DNA from: Streptomyces cinnamoneus
GTDB lineage: Bacteria; Actinomycetota; Actinomycetes; Streptomycetales; Streptomycetaceae
Reading direction: 5' to 3'
Assembly: GCF_014650495.1 (NCBI RefSeq)
Contig: NZ_BMVB01000032.1
Coordinates: forward strand, 1-49,659
Length of the DNA: 49,659 nt
The number at the start of each line of letters is the position of its first letter. Position 1 is the first letter of the stretch. Position numbers and translations under genes: made by a program. The notes beneath the pieces are model-generated. The model saw only the letters and a list, made by a program, of their open reading frames with translations, made no database searches and had not been told where the DNA came from. Positions 30,755 to 38,422 of the stretch are shown piece by piece.

Positions 30755-31129
30755 CAGGTAGGCGGCGCCCTGGGCCACCGCACGGACGCCTGCGATCAGC
30801 TCCTCGGGCGCACCGGACTTGACGAGGAAGCCGGCCGCACCGCCCGCCAGCGCCCGGAGGATGTAGTCGTCCTCGCCGAACGTCGTCAGCATCACGACCC
30901 CGGTCCCCGGCGCGAGGTCGCGGATGCGGGCGGCCGCCTCGATGCCGCCCGTCCGCGGCATCCGGACGTCCAGCACGGCGACCTCCGGGCGGTGGCGCAG
31001 GACCAGCTCCACCGCCTCGTGCCCGTCCGCGGCCTCCGCGACCACGTCCAGTTCCGGGTCGGTGGACAGCACGGCGCGCACCCCGGCCCGGATCATCGGT
31101 TCGTCGTCGGCGACCAGTACGCGGATCAT
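30446..31129 (-). CDS. NarL/FixJ-family response regulator
   Basis: A 227-residue regulator. The receiver domain has the acidic pair D8-D9, phosphoacceptor D54 (AVLDVRMPR) and the conserved Lys in FLVKSG. The LuxR-type helix-turn-helix (LTARERDVLCHLGAGLTNGQ and VVEGTVKAHVSSILARLGV) is at the C-terminus. It follows its sensor kinase directly: the kinase stop and this ATG are 7 bp apart, with AAGGAG inside the kinase 3' end. The last 103 codons are overlapped by the PAP2 gene on the other strand. Targets are unknown; the adjacent PAP2 gene is a candidate. Confidence 0.93.
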   Translation of the reverse strand: MIRVLVADDEPMIRAGVRAVLSTDPELDVVAEAADGHEAVELVLRHRPEVAVLDVRMPRTGGIEAAARIRDLAPGTGVVMLTTFGEDDYILRALAGGAAGFLVKSGAPEELIAGVRAVAQGAAYLSPKVAARVVAHLAATGAGSAAGRRATARERVAALTARERDVLCHLGAGLTNGQIARRLHVVEGTVKAHVSSILARLGVDNRAAAAVVAHEAGMTPPPEPSGP

Positions 31130-31136
31130 CGGGGGC

Positions 31137-32594
31137 TCACTCCTTGAGCACGGCGAGGGTGAGCAGCCGGCCGTGCTGGAAGCAGAGCTGGTACGCGTCC
31201 CCGGAGGCGTCCACGAACCGGTCGGCCGTCACCGCGTAGTACGCGCACTCGACCCCCCGCCCCTTCGGCTCGGCCGCCCGTGGCCGGTACGGCAGCTGAC
31301 GGGCCGGCAGCAGTCCCGTCACTTCCGAGCGATTCTGCCCCACGTGCAGCGCCGCGTAGTGGGCAGGGTCGAGGACCGACTGCGAGAGCGTCAGCGACCC
31401 CCACACCGTCAGGGCGCCGGTGAGCACCACGGTGGCCAGCAACGGCACGACGACCGCCGCCACCAGCGCCCGTCCGGCCCGGCGGCGCGCCCGGCGGTGC
31501 TCCGGCGGCAGGGCCGCGGGGGCGGCCGGCAGGCCCGGAGGGGCGGGGGGCAGGCCCGGAGGGGCGGGGGGCAGCAGGGCCGGGGTGTGCGGCAGCCGTG
31601 CGGTGACGGTGAAGCCGCCGTCGGCGCGCGGGGCGTGGCTGAACGTTCCGCCGGCCAGCCGCACCCGCTCGTCCAGGCCGACCAGGCCGCGGCCGCCCCC
31701 GGGCAGCGGGCCCGCGGGGACGGGGCCCGCCGGCGGGGGAGCGTTCTCCACCGTCACCACCGTCTCGGTGGCCGTGTGCGCCACGTGGACCCGTGCGCCC
31801 GCCCCCGGCGCGTGCTTGGCGACGTTGGTCAGCGCCTCCTGCACGACGCGGTGCGCCGCCCGCTCGACCACCGCCGGCACCTCGCCCGCCTCCCCGTCGG
31901 TGTGCAACGCCGTCTCCAGACCGGAGGCGTTGGCGCCCTCGACCAGCCGCGCGATGCTGAAGTCCGCGGGTCCCGCGGGCGCCTCCTGGGTCTCCTCCCG
32001 GAGGATGCCGATCACTTCGCCCAGCCGCTCGACCGCGGTGGCCGCCCGCGCCCGCACGTCCTCGGCGGCCGCCCGGTGGGCGTCCGCCAGCCCGGGCGCG
32101 AGCTTGAGCGCCCCGGCCGAGAGCGCGATCAGGCTGAGGTCGTGGCCGAGCGCGTCGTGCATGTCCTGCGCGATGCGGGCCCGCTCGCGCAGCCGGGCCT
32201 GCTCGGCCACCAGCCGCTGCTCGCGTTCGAGTTGCTCCGCCCGGGACCAGCCGGCCCGCACCAGCTCCTGGTACTGGCGCCAGACGCGACCCGCGAACCA
32301 GGGCAGCAGGGCGGCGCCGACCACCATCGCCACGAAGCGGGTGCCCAGCCCCAGCAGGGTCGGGAGGTTCACCACCGCGGCCGCCCCCGCCGCGACCAGG
32401 ACGCTCAGCGCGGCCGCCATCGGCCAGGTCCGCCCCGAGCGATGGCCGGCGAAGAAGGCGGCGGCCATGGCCGGCAGGGCCCACCACAGGCTCGTCAGGC
32501 TCAGCCCGGCCGCCGTCGCCGCGGCCACCGCGAGCAGGACTCCCGGGTCGCGCCGCGCCGCGGGCCCGCTGTCTGTCGTCGTCGTTCCGTGCAC
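31137..32594 (-). CDS. HisKA_3 sensor kinase with a C-terminal extracytoplasmic domain
   Basis: A 485-residue kinase. The N-terminal part has about four membrane helices, then the dimerisation box with H146 in RIAQDMHDALGH, followed by the HATPase domain (N-box QEALTNVAKHAPG and GGGRGLVGLDERV). Unusually, the catalytic domain is followed by a Pro/Ala-rich linker with a doubled PPAPPGL unit, a fifth membrane helix (ALVAAVVVPLLATVVLTGAL) and about 85 residues predicted to lie outside the cell (AALHVGQNRSEVTGLLPARQ to the end). That domain resembles short BamE/SmpA-like modules and is probably the sensor. The start is GTG 32594, with TACCGT six bases upstream (leaderless). It is co-transcribed with the response regulator. 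Confidence 0.88.
   Translation of the reverse strand: MHGTTTTDSGPAARRDPGVLLAVAAATAAGLSLTSLWWALPAMAAAFFAGHRSGRTWPMAAALSVLVAAGAAAVVNLPTLLGLGTRFVAMVVGAALLPWFAGRVWRQYQELVRAGWSRAEQLEREQRLVAEQARLRERARIAQDMHDALGHDLSLIALSAGALKLAPGLADAHRAAAEDVRARAATAVERLGEVIGILREETQEAPAGPADFSIARLVEGANASGLETALHTDGEAGEVPAVVERAAHRVVQEALTNVAKHAPGAGARVHVAHTATETVVTVENAPPPAGPVPAGPLPGGGRGLVGLDERVRLAGGTFSHAPRADGGFTVTARLPHTPALLPPAPPGLPPAPPGLPAAPAALPPEHRRARRRAGRALVAAVVVPLLATVVLTGALTVWGSLTLSQSVLDPAHYAALHVGQNRSEVTGLLPARQLPYRPRAAEPKGRGVECAYYAVTADRFVDASGDAYQLCFQHGRLLTLAVLKE
31530..31571. repeat. 21-bp tandem repeat in the kinase linker
   Basis: Two identical 21-bp units at 31530-31550 and 31551-31571 encode the doubled PPAPPGL of the kinase linker. 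Slippage could change the copy number without shifting the frame. Confidence 0.65.
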
Positions 32595-32606
32595 GGGTGC
32601 ACGGTA
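32595..32606 (-). promoter_or_regulatory. Leaderless -10 box of the sensor kinase
   Basis: On the minus strand TACCGT (32606-32601) is followed by six bases and GTG 32594. There is no ribosome site. Confidence 0.45.
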
Positions 32607-32664
32607 TGCGCCCCGCCCGGGGCCCCGCGGCGGGGGCCCGGGCGGGGCGCGGGGCGACGCGTCG

Positions 32665-33888
32665 TCAGGAGCCCGCGGGCGCCCCGCGCAGGGCACGGGC
32701 GCGGCCGGTCGCCGCGGTGAGCAGGGCCAGGGAAGCGGCCGTGGCCGGGACGACGAAGCCGACGGCCGCTCCGAGGTGCTCCACGCTCCAGCCGCCCGCG
32801 GCCGAACCGGCCGCGATGCCGGCCAGCAACCCGGTCACCGCCAGGGTCATGCCTTCGTTCAGCCGGTCCGGCGGCGTCGTGCTCTGGACCAGGCCCATGC
32901 CGGTGACCATGGTCGGCGCGGTCGCCATGCCGGCGACGAGGAGGGCGCCGGCCAGGGCGAGGAGGCTGCCGGTGCCCGCCACGACGAGGGGCAGGAGGGC
33001 CAGGGCGGCCATGAGGGCCAGGCAGCGCCGGAAGCGCTCCCCGGCCGGGCCCGCCGGGCGGGCCAGCCCGTACAGCAGCCCCGCCGCACAGGAGCCGGCC
33101 GCCTGCAGGGCCAGCACCGCGCCCGCCGCCCCCCGGTGCCCCTGCTCGTCGGCGAAGCCGATGGTCGCCACCTCCAGCGAGCCGAAGAGGGCGCCGGTGC
33201 AGACGAAGACGGCCAGCAGCAGGGCCAGGGCCGCATTGCCGCGCAGCAGGGAGCCCGAGGAGGACGGGCGGGGGGAGAGCGGGGGTTCGGTGCGACGCTG
33301 GGCGGCGAAGAGGACCGTGCCGGTCAGGAACATGCAGGCGCCGACGAGGGTGCCCGCCTCCGGGAAGAAGGTCGTGCACAGGAAGGCGGCCAGCACCGGA
33401 CCGAGCATGAAGCACGCCTCGTCGACGGCCTGTTCGAAGGAGTTCGCGGTGTGCCGGGCCGCCGCGTCGTCACGGAAGAGGTGCGCCCAGCGGGCGCGCG
33501 ACATGCCACCGGTGTTGGGCGTGGTCGCGGTGGCGGCGTACGCGGCGAACAGCGTCCACGCGGGCGCGTCGTACCGCACGCACACCACCAGGCCCAGCGA
33601 CCCGAGCACGCCGACCGAGGCGGCGGGCACCGCCACGCGGGCCTGCCCGTAGCGGTCCACCATCCGGGCCGTCCACGGCCCGACGACCGCGGTCGCCGCG
33701 AGCCCGGTCGCCGTGACGGCCCCGGCGAGCGCGTACGACCCCCGGGCGGCCGAGATCATCAGCACCGCACTGACGCCGAACATCCCCATGGGCAGCCGTG
33801 CGAGCACGTTCCAGGCGGTGAAGGCGGCCGCACCGGGGACGGCGAAGAGAGCGGTGTAAGGGCTGCGCGAGGGAGGAGCGGAAGACAT
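32665..33888 (-). CDS. MFS transporter
   Basis: A 407-residue major facilitator protein with about 12 helices. The N-terminal half contains the A-like motif GPWTARMVDRYGQARV and the helix VLGSLGLVVCV. The middle loop (QRRTEPPLSPRPSSSG) separates two six-helix bundles. The sequence suits small-molecule efflux; no substrate can be named. The start is ATG 33888, with GAGGGTGGGGG just upstream; an in-frame ATG at 33963 has no ribosome site and would add an unnatural N-terminus. It lies 70 bp upstream of the sensor kinase on the same strand, and the kinase has its own promoter-like box. Confidence 0.9.
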   Translation of the reverse strand: MSSAPPSRSPYTALFAVPGAAAFTAWNVLARLPMGMFGVSAVLMISAARGSYALAGAVTATGLAATAVVGPWTARMVDRYGQARVAVPAASVGVLGSLGLVVCVRYDAPAWTLFAAYAATATTPNTGGMSRARWAHLFRDDAAARHTANSFEQAVDEACFMLGPVLAAFLCTTFFPEAGTLVGACMFLTGTVLFAAQRRTEPPLSPRPSSSGSLLRGNAALALLLAVFVCTGALFGSLEVATIGFADEQGHRGAAGAVLALQAAGSCAAGLLYGLARPAGPAGERFRRCLALMAALALLPLVVAGTGSLLALAGALLVAGMATAPTMVTGMGLVQSTTPPDRLNEGMTLAVTGLLAGIAAGSAAGGWSVEHLGAAVGFVVPATAASLALLTAATGRARALRGAPAGS

Positions 33889-34097
33889 GCCCCCACCCTC
33901 GTCGCGGCCGGGTCCCGCGGTCCAACACCTGATGAGCAGCCATTGACGCACTCTCGTTGTCAATTCGCAGGCATCGTCTCCCGCAGGCGGGGGTACGGCC
34001 CTGCGCGCCGCACCCCGCGACGGGCGGGGGCGCCGACCCGGACGGAATACGTTGGTCCGAGCGTCGGCCGGGAACGGGACACCAGGAGGACCACCTC

Positions 34098-35714
34098 ATG
34101 TCGGACCATCACACTCCGGTGGAGGCCGGGGCCCCCGAGGAGGCCGTGCAGGAACGACGGCTCCACCGCGACCTCGGGTTCTGGGGCCTGACGGCGATCG
34201 GCTTCTCCAACATCGTCGGATCCGGCTGGCTCTTCGCCGCCATGTACGCCTCCCGGACGGCCGGGCCCGCCTCCCTGCTCACCTGGGTCGGCGCCGGAGT
34301 GCTCTGCGGCCTGGTGGCGCTCGTCATGGTCGAACTCGGCGCCTCCCGCCCCGAGGGCGGCGGGACGGTCCGCTGGCCGCTGTACACCGGCGGCCGGCTG
34401 GTCGGCACGCTCATCGGCTGGTCCGTGCTGCTCTCGGTCGGCGGCACCGCGGCCGAGATCAGCGCGATCATGCAGTACGCCGACCACTACCTGCCCGGCA
34501 TCTACGACGGCGGCACGCTCAGCGCCACCGGCCTCGGCCTCGCCGTCGCGCTCAGCGTGCTGCTGACGGCCCTCAACTGGTTCGCGGTACGGACGTTCGC
34601 CCGGCTGAACACCCTCGTGGCCGTCTTCAAGATCGTGGTGCCGGTGGTCACCGTCATCGCCCTGTTCGCCTCCGGGTGGCATGCGGGGCGCCTGACCGAC
34701 CACGGCGGATTCGCCCCGTACGGCTACGCGGCCTGCCTGTCCGCGCTCGCGGGCGGCGGCATCGTCTACTCGGTCAACGGCTTCCAGGCCCCGCTCGACT
34801 TCTCCGGCGAGACCCGCAACCCCCGTCGCACCATCCCCGCCTCCGTCCTCACCGGCATCGGCCTCGCCCTGCTGATGTACCTGGCCCTGCAACTGGCCTT
34901 CCTGTTCACCGTCCCCGAGGACCTGCTCGGCCACGGCTGGCAGGGCGTGCACTTCGACTCCCCGTTCGGCCAGCTGGCGCTCGTCCTCAACCTGCACTGG
35001 CTCTCCAGCCTGCTCTACGCCGACGCGGTCGTCTCACCCGGCGGCTCCGCCTACGTCGGTGTGGCGCTCAACGCCCGTCACACCTACGCCCTGGCCAAGA
35101 ACCACACGCTGCCCCGGACCTTCATGCAGGTCGACCGCCGCTCCGGCATCCCCCACCGGGCCCTCGTCCTGAACCTGGCCGTCATCGTGGTCTTCCTCCT
35201 GCCCTTCGGCGGATGGCAGAGCATCGTCAGCATCATGGGCGACATGTACCTGCTGATCTACGCGGCCTCGGCCGTGGCCGTCGCCGTCTTCCGCGCCGAC
35301 CCCGGCACGGACATGGCCGGCTGGGTCCCCGGCCTGGGCTGGATCGCCCCCGTCAGCTTCGTCGTCTCCAGCGAGTTCGTGTACTGGTCGGGCTGGCACG
35401 ACCTGCGCCTGGCCCTGCCCCTCGTCCTCGCCGGCCTGCTGCTCTTCCTCGTCATGCGGCGCTCCGGCCACGACGGCCGTCCCCTTGCCACCGAGGTGCG
35501 CGAGGGGCTGTGGCTGGTCGTCTACCTCGCGGTGCTGACGCTGCTGTCCTGGCTCGGCACGTTCGAGGGCTCCGGCAGGCTGCCCGCGCCCTACGACTCG
35601 CTCACCGTGGCCGCCGTGACCGCGGCGATCTTCTTCTGGGCGGTCAGGTCGGGTGTCCGGCAGATGAGACGGACGGCACTGCTCGACGGACGGGCCGGCG
35701 CGCCCCTGACGTAG
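34098..35714 (+). CDS. APC-family amino acid permease
   Basis: A 538-residue permease with 12-14 predicted helices. The N-terminal AIGFSNIVGSGWLFAAMYA is the unwound helix-1 signature (G-S-G) that binds the amino acid backbone. ALAGGGIVYSVNGFQAPLDFSGETRNP is the helix-6 signature. The stretch VVSPGGSAYVGVALNARHTYALAKN is typical of the branch. It is distinct from the asparagine-type permease earlier in the window. The start is ATG 34098, with AGGAGG 8 nt upstream. The stop TAG 35712 lies within TAGGCT, a -10-like box, and trpF follows 34 bp later, so the two may be co-transcribed. Confidence 0.9.
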   Translation: MSDHHTPVEAGAPEEAVQERRLHRDLGFWGLTAIGFSNIVGSGWLFAAMYASRTAGPASLLTWVGAGVLCGLVALVMVELGASRPEGGGTVRWPLYTGGRLVGTLIGWSVLLSVGGTAAEISAIMQYADHYLPGIYDGGTLSATGLGLAVALSVLLTALNWFAVRTFARLNTLVAVFKIVVPVVTVIALFASGWHAGRLTDHGGFAPYGYAACLSALAGGGIVYSVNGFQAPLDFSGETRNPRRTIPASVLTGIGLALLMYLALQLAFLFTVPEDLLGHGWQGVHFDSPFGQLALVLNLHWLSSLLYADAVVSPGGSAYVGVALNARHTYALAKNHTLPRTFMQVDRRSGIPHRALVLNLAVIVVFLLPFGGWQSIVSIMGDMYLLIYAASAVAVAVFRADPGTDMAGWVPGLGWIAPVSFVVSSEFVYWSGWHDLRLALPLVLAGLLLFLVMRRSGHDGRPLATEVREGLWLVVYLAVLTLLSWLGTFEGSGRLPAPYDSLTVAAVTAAIFFWAVRSGVRQMRRTALLDGRAGAPLT

Positions 35715-35748
35715 GCTTCCCTCACGCTGCGACGAGGAGGCGAGTGAG

Positions 35749-36360
35749 CTGTTCATCAAGATCTGCGGGCTGCGGACGGCTGTCGACGTGGACGCCGCGG
35801 TGACCGCCGGGGCCGATGCGGTCGGGTTCGTCTTCGCCGACAGCCCCCGGCGCATCGACGCGGCCCCGGCCCGCGCACTCGCCGCCCGCGTACCCTCCCA
35901 CGTCCTGACCGTCGGAGTCTTCCGGCACCAGCCCCTGGACGAGGTCGCGGCCCTGGCCGCCGCCGCGGGGCTGAGGGCCGTCCAGCTGCACGGGGACGAG
36001 GGCCCCGAGTACTACACGGCGCTGGGCGAGGAGGGCTACACCCTGGTGCGGGCCACCGCCCCCGACCCGCAGCGGCCCGAGCGCTGCGGCGCGCTCGGTG
36101 AGGACCTCCTGCTGCTGGACGCCCCCGCCCCGGGCTCGGGCAAGGCGTGGGACTGGACCGACCCGCGCTTCGTCCCGCCGCAGGGCCGCTGGATCCTCGC
36201 CGGCGGCCTCGACGCCGGCAACGTCGCCCACGCCGTCCGTACGCTCTCCCCCTGGGGCGTGGACGTCTCCAGCGGCGTCGAGGCGAGCCGCGGAGTGAAG
36301 GACGCCGGTCTCATCTCCCGGTTCGTCGCCGCGGCACGGAGCGCGAGCGACCCCGCCTGA
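35749..36360 (+). CDS. trpF: Phosphoribosylanthranilate isomerase, CTG start
   Basis: A 203-residue TrpF. The N-terminus reads LFIKICGLRTAVDVDAAV, with the general-base Cys6 in KICGL. DAVGFVFADSPRRI, VQLHGDE, the general-acid Asp124 in LLLLDAPAPGSG and the phosphate-binding LAGGLDAGNV / GVDVSSGVE loops follow. The enzyme performs the Amadori rearrangement of tryptophan synthesis. The only start that keeps the KICGL motif is CTG 35749, exactly 8 nt after GAGGAGG (35734-35740). The first ATG or GTG in frame, GTG 35788, would delete the catalytic Cys. Streptomyces normally use PriA for this step, so a separate trpF is notable. No other trp gene is in the window. Confidence 0.85.
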   Translation: MFIKICGLRTAVDVDAAVTAGADAVGFVFADSPRRIDAAPARALAARVPSHVLTVGVFRHQPLDEVAALAAAAGLRAVQLHGDEGPEYYTALGEEGYTLVRATAPDPQRPERCGALGEDLLLLDAPAPGSGKAWDWTDPRFVPPQGRWILAGGLDAGNVAHAVRTLSPWGVDVSSGVEASRGVKDAGLISRFVAAARSASDPA

Positions 36361-36471
36361 CCTCCCCGGCAGCCGGACCGGGCCGTTCTTACAAGGCTCT
36401 TAGAGCGCCGCGTCACGCTGCGGTGTCATGGCTACAGCACACGACACCCTCCCCCGACGGGGAGGCGACGG

Positions 36472-37557
36472 ATGACGCACATACCCGACGGGACGCCCCG
36501 TCCTCCGGGGCCCCGGCCCGCCGGCCGCCGCTCCCTCGGCGGCAGGAGGTGGGTGGTCGTGGTGACGCTCGCGGTCGCCCTCGGCCTGATCGCCTGGCCG
36601 GTCCTCACCTCCTGCGACGTCTTCTCCGACAAGGGCGACCCGCTCAGCTTCGGACAGGACGACACCGTCACCGGCCGGACGGACGGCGGCGGCTCCGGGC
36701 CGCTGATGCCGACCGGCCCCAAGGCCGACTTCCGCGTCGCCAACACCCTGACCGACGGCACGAAGATCGGCGTCGTGACGCTGGACGGCAAGAAGTCCGG
36801 CTTCAAGGGCAAGGTGTGGGTGTGGGCGCCGAAGCAGTACGACGACCCCCGGTACGCCAAGAGCGGTTTCCCGGTCCTCATCGCGCTCCCGGGCGGCAAC
36901 GGTTATCCCGTCAACTACTGGATGGGCACCGACCTCAAGCTGCAGTCCTCGATCGCCGAGTGGTCCAAGGAGGGCAAGAGCCTGCCCTTCATCGTCGCCA
37001 TGCCGGTCCTGAACGCGGACGACAAGAACTACTACGACGGCAGCGACATCCCCGGCCGGCCCAAGATGGGCACCTGGCTGACCGAGGACGTCCCGGATCT
37101 GATCAAGCAGAACTTCCGGACCCTGAAGTCCCGTGACGGCTGGGCCTTCATGGGCTCCTCCTCCGGCGCCTTCGCGGGGCTCAAGGCCGTGCTCAAGCAG
37201 CCCGGGAAGTTCAAGGCCGTCATCGCCTCCGGCCCCGACATCGTCCCCGACTCCCCGCTGTGGGCCGGTCACGACAAGGAGAAGCAGGAGAACAACCCCG
37301 AGCTGCTGGCCCAGCACCTGATCGACGTCAAGGGACCGGACGTCTACCTCGCCTTCCAGGTGGGCACCAAGGAGAAGACGTCCATGGCCAACACGAAGGA
37401 GTTCCTCTCCGCGTACGGCAACAAGGGCCCGGTCCACACCATGCTCCGGGAGATCCCCGACGGCGAGCACAACGCCAAAACGTACGTGCCCAGCATGGGC
37501 CAGGGACCCATCGAGTGGATCAGCAAGCACATGGAAGGCCCCACGCCCTCCGGCTGA
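36472..37557 (+). CDS. Alpha/beta-hydrolase, esterase D/antigen 85-like
   Basis: A 361-residue protein with an N-terminal membrane anchor (about residues 26-46, VVVVTLAVALGLIAWPVLT, followed by SCDVF). It could be a signal anchor or an unusual lipoprotein signal. The extracytoplasmic part is an esterase family alpha/beta-hydrolase: GFPVLIALPGGNGYPVNYW (oxyanion side), GSSSGAFAG with nucleophile S230, and H333 in DGEHNAKTY. The third catalytic residue was not assigned. Family members deacylate small esters or transfer mycolate-like acyl groups; in Streptomyces, without mycolates, the substrate is unknown. The start is ATG 36472, with GGGGAGG about 7 nt upstream. It has its own upstream region of 111 bp after trpF. 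Confidence 0.85.
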   Translation: MTHIPDGTPRPPGPRPAGRRSLGGRRWVVVVTLAVALGLIAWPVLTSCDVFSDKGDPLSFGQDDTVTGRTDGGGSGPLMPTGPKADFRVANTLTDGTKIGVVTLDGKKSGFKGKVWVWAPKQYDDPRYAKSGFPVLIALPGGNGYPVNYWMGTDLKLQSSIAEWSKEGKSLPFIVAMPVLNADDKNYYDGSDIPGRPKMGTWLTEDVPDLIKQNFRTLKSRDGWAFMGSSSGAFAGLKAVLKQPGKFKAVIASGPDIVPDSPLWAGHDKEKQENNPELLAQHLIDVKGPDVYLAFQVGTKEKTSMANTKEFLSAYGNKGPVHTMLREIPDGEHNAKTYVPSMGQGPIEWISKHMEGPTPSG

Positions 37558-37575
37558 CCCGGGCGCCGGGTCCGC

Positions 37576-37587
37576 TACCGTGGCGGC
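37576..37587 (+). promoter_or_regulatory. Leaderless -10 box of the mycothiol-enzyme gene
   Basis: TACCGT at 37576-37581 is followed by six bases and ATG 37588; no ribosome site is present. Confidence 0.45.
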
Positions 37588-38400
37588 ATGGTTCAGCTGA
37601 GCTACGAGCGCTACTGCACCGAAATCGTCGCGCAGACCGACCTGCTGAGGGCCTCCGTCGGGGGCGCCGACCCGGCGGCCCCCGTGCCCACCTGCCCCGG
37701 CTGGAACCTCGGCCAGCTGCTGCGGCACCTCGGCGGCGCCCACCGGTGGGCCGCCGAGGTGGTTCGGGCCCGCGGGACAGGCCCCGTCCCCGACGACCTG
37801 GTCAACGACGTCCCCGAGCGCGCCGACGAGGACCCCGGCGAGCTGGACGCCTACCTCGCCGAGGGGGCCGGCCGGCTGGCCGGGGCCCTGCGGGCCGCGG
37901 GGCCCGCGGCCCGGGTGTGGACGCCCGTTCCGGGGAAGAGCGAGGCCAGCCCCCTGTTCTGGGCCCGGCGCATGACGCACGAGACCGCCGTCCACCGGGC
38001 CGACGCCACCTGGGCGGCCGGCGGGGAGTTCACCGTCGCCGAGGACGTGGCCGTCGACGCCCTCGACGAATGGATGGAGTTCGGCACGCTCCCGGAGGTC
38101 TTCGAGGCCGCCCCCGGACTGCGGCAGCTGCTCGGGGACGGCCGCCGCCTGCACTTCCGCGCCACCGACACGGCGGTGGAGGCGGACGCGCAGTGGCTGG
38201 CCGGCCTCAGCGGCGAGCACCTCGTCTGGAGCCGCGGCCGGGGACCGGCCGCCACCGTCGTGCGCGGCCCGCTCACCGGCCTGCTGCTGACCGTCTACGG
38301 GCGGGGGCGGCACGGCAGCGGCAGGGGCGTGGAAGTCGGCGGCGACACCGAGCTGTTCACGGCGTGGCAGGCGGGGACGGGCTTCTGGCTCCACGAGTGA
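37588..38400 (+). CDS. Maleylpyruvate isomerase-family, mycothiol-dependent enzyme
   Basis: A 270-residue protein of the DinB-like MDMPI family. The N-terminal helical bundle contains VPTCPGWNLGQLLRHLGGAHRWA, with the first metal-ligand His, and RRMTHETAVHRADA, with further histidines. The C-terminal SCP2-like part ends GRGVEVGGDTELFTAWQAG. Members transfer or isomerise substrates with mycothiol, the actinobacterial thiol, or act as unknown hydrolases. The substrate is not known here. The start ATG 37588 follows a leaderless -10. It is convergent with the alkaline phosphatase gene, only 22 bp apart. Confidence 0.85.
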   Translation: MVQLSYERYCTEIVAQTDLLRASVGGADPAAPVPTCPGWNLGQLLRHLGGAHRWAAEVVRARGTGPVPDDLVNDVPERADEDPGELDAYLAEGAGRLAGALRAAGPAARVWTPVPGKSEASPLFWARRMTHETAVHRADATWAAGGEFTVAEDVAVDALDEWMEFGTLPEVFEAAPGLRQLLGDGRRLHFRATDTAVEADAQWLAGLSGEHLVWSRGRGPAATVVRGPLTGLLLTVYGRGRHGSGRGVEVGGDTELFTAWQAGTGFWLHE

Positions 38401-38422
38401 GCGCCGCCCCCGCCGGCCGCCG

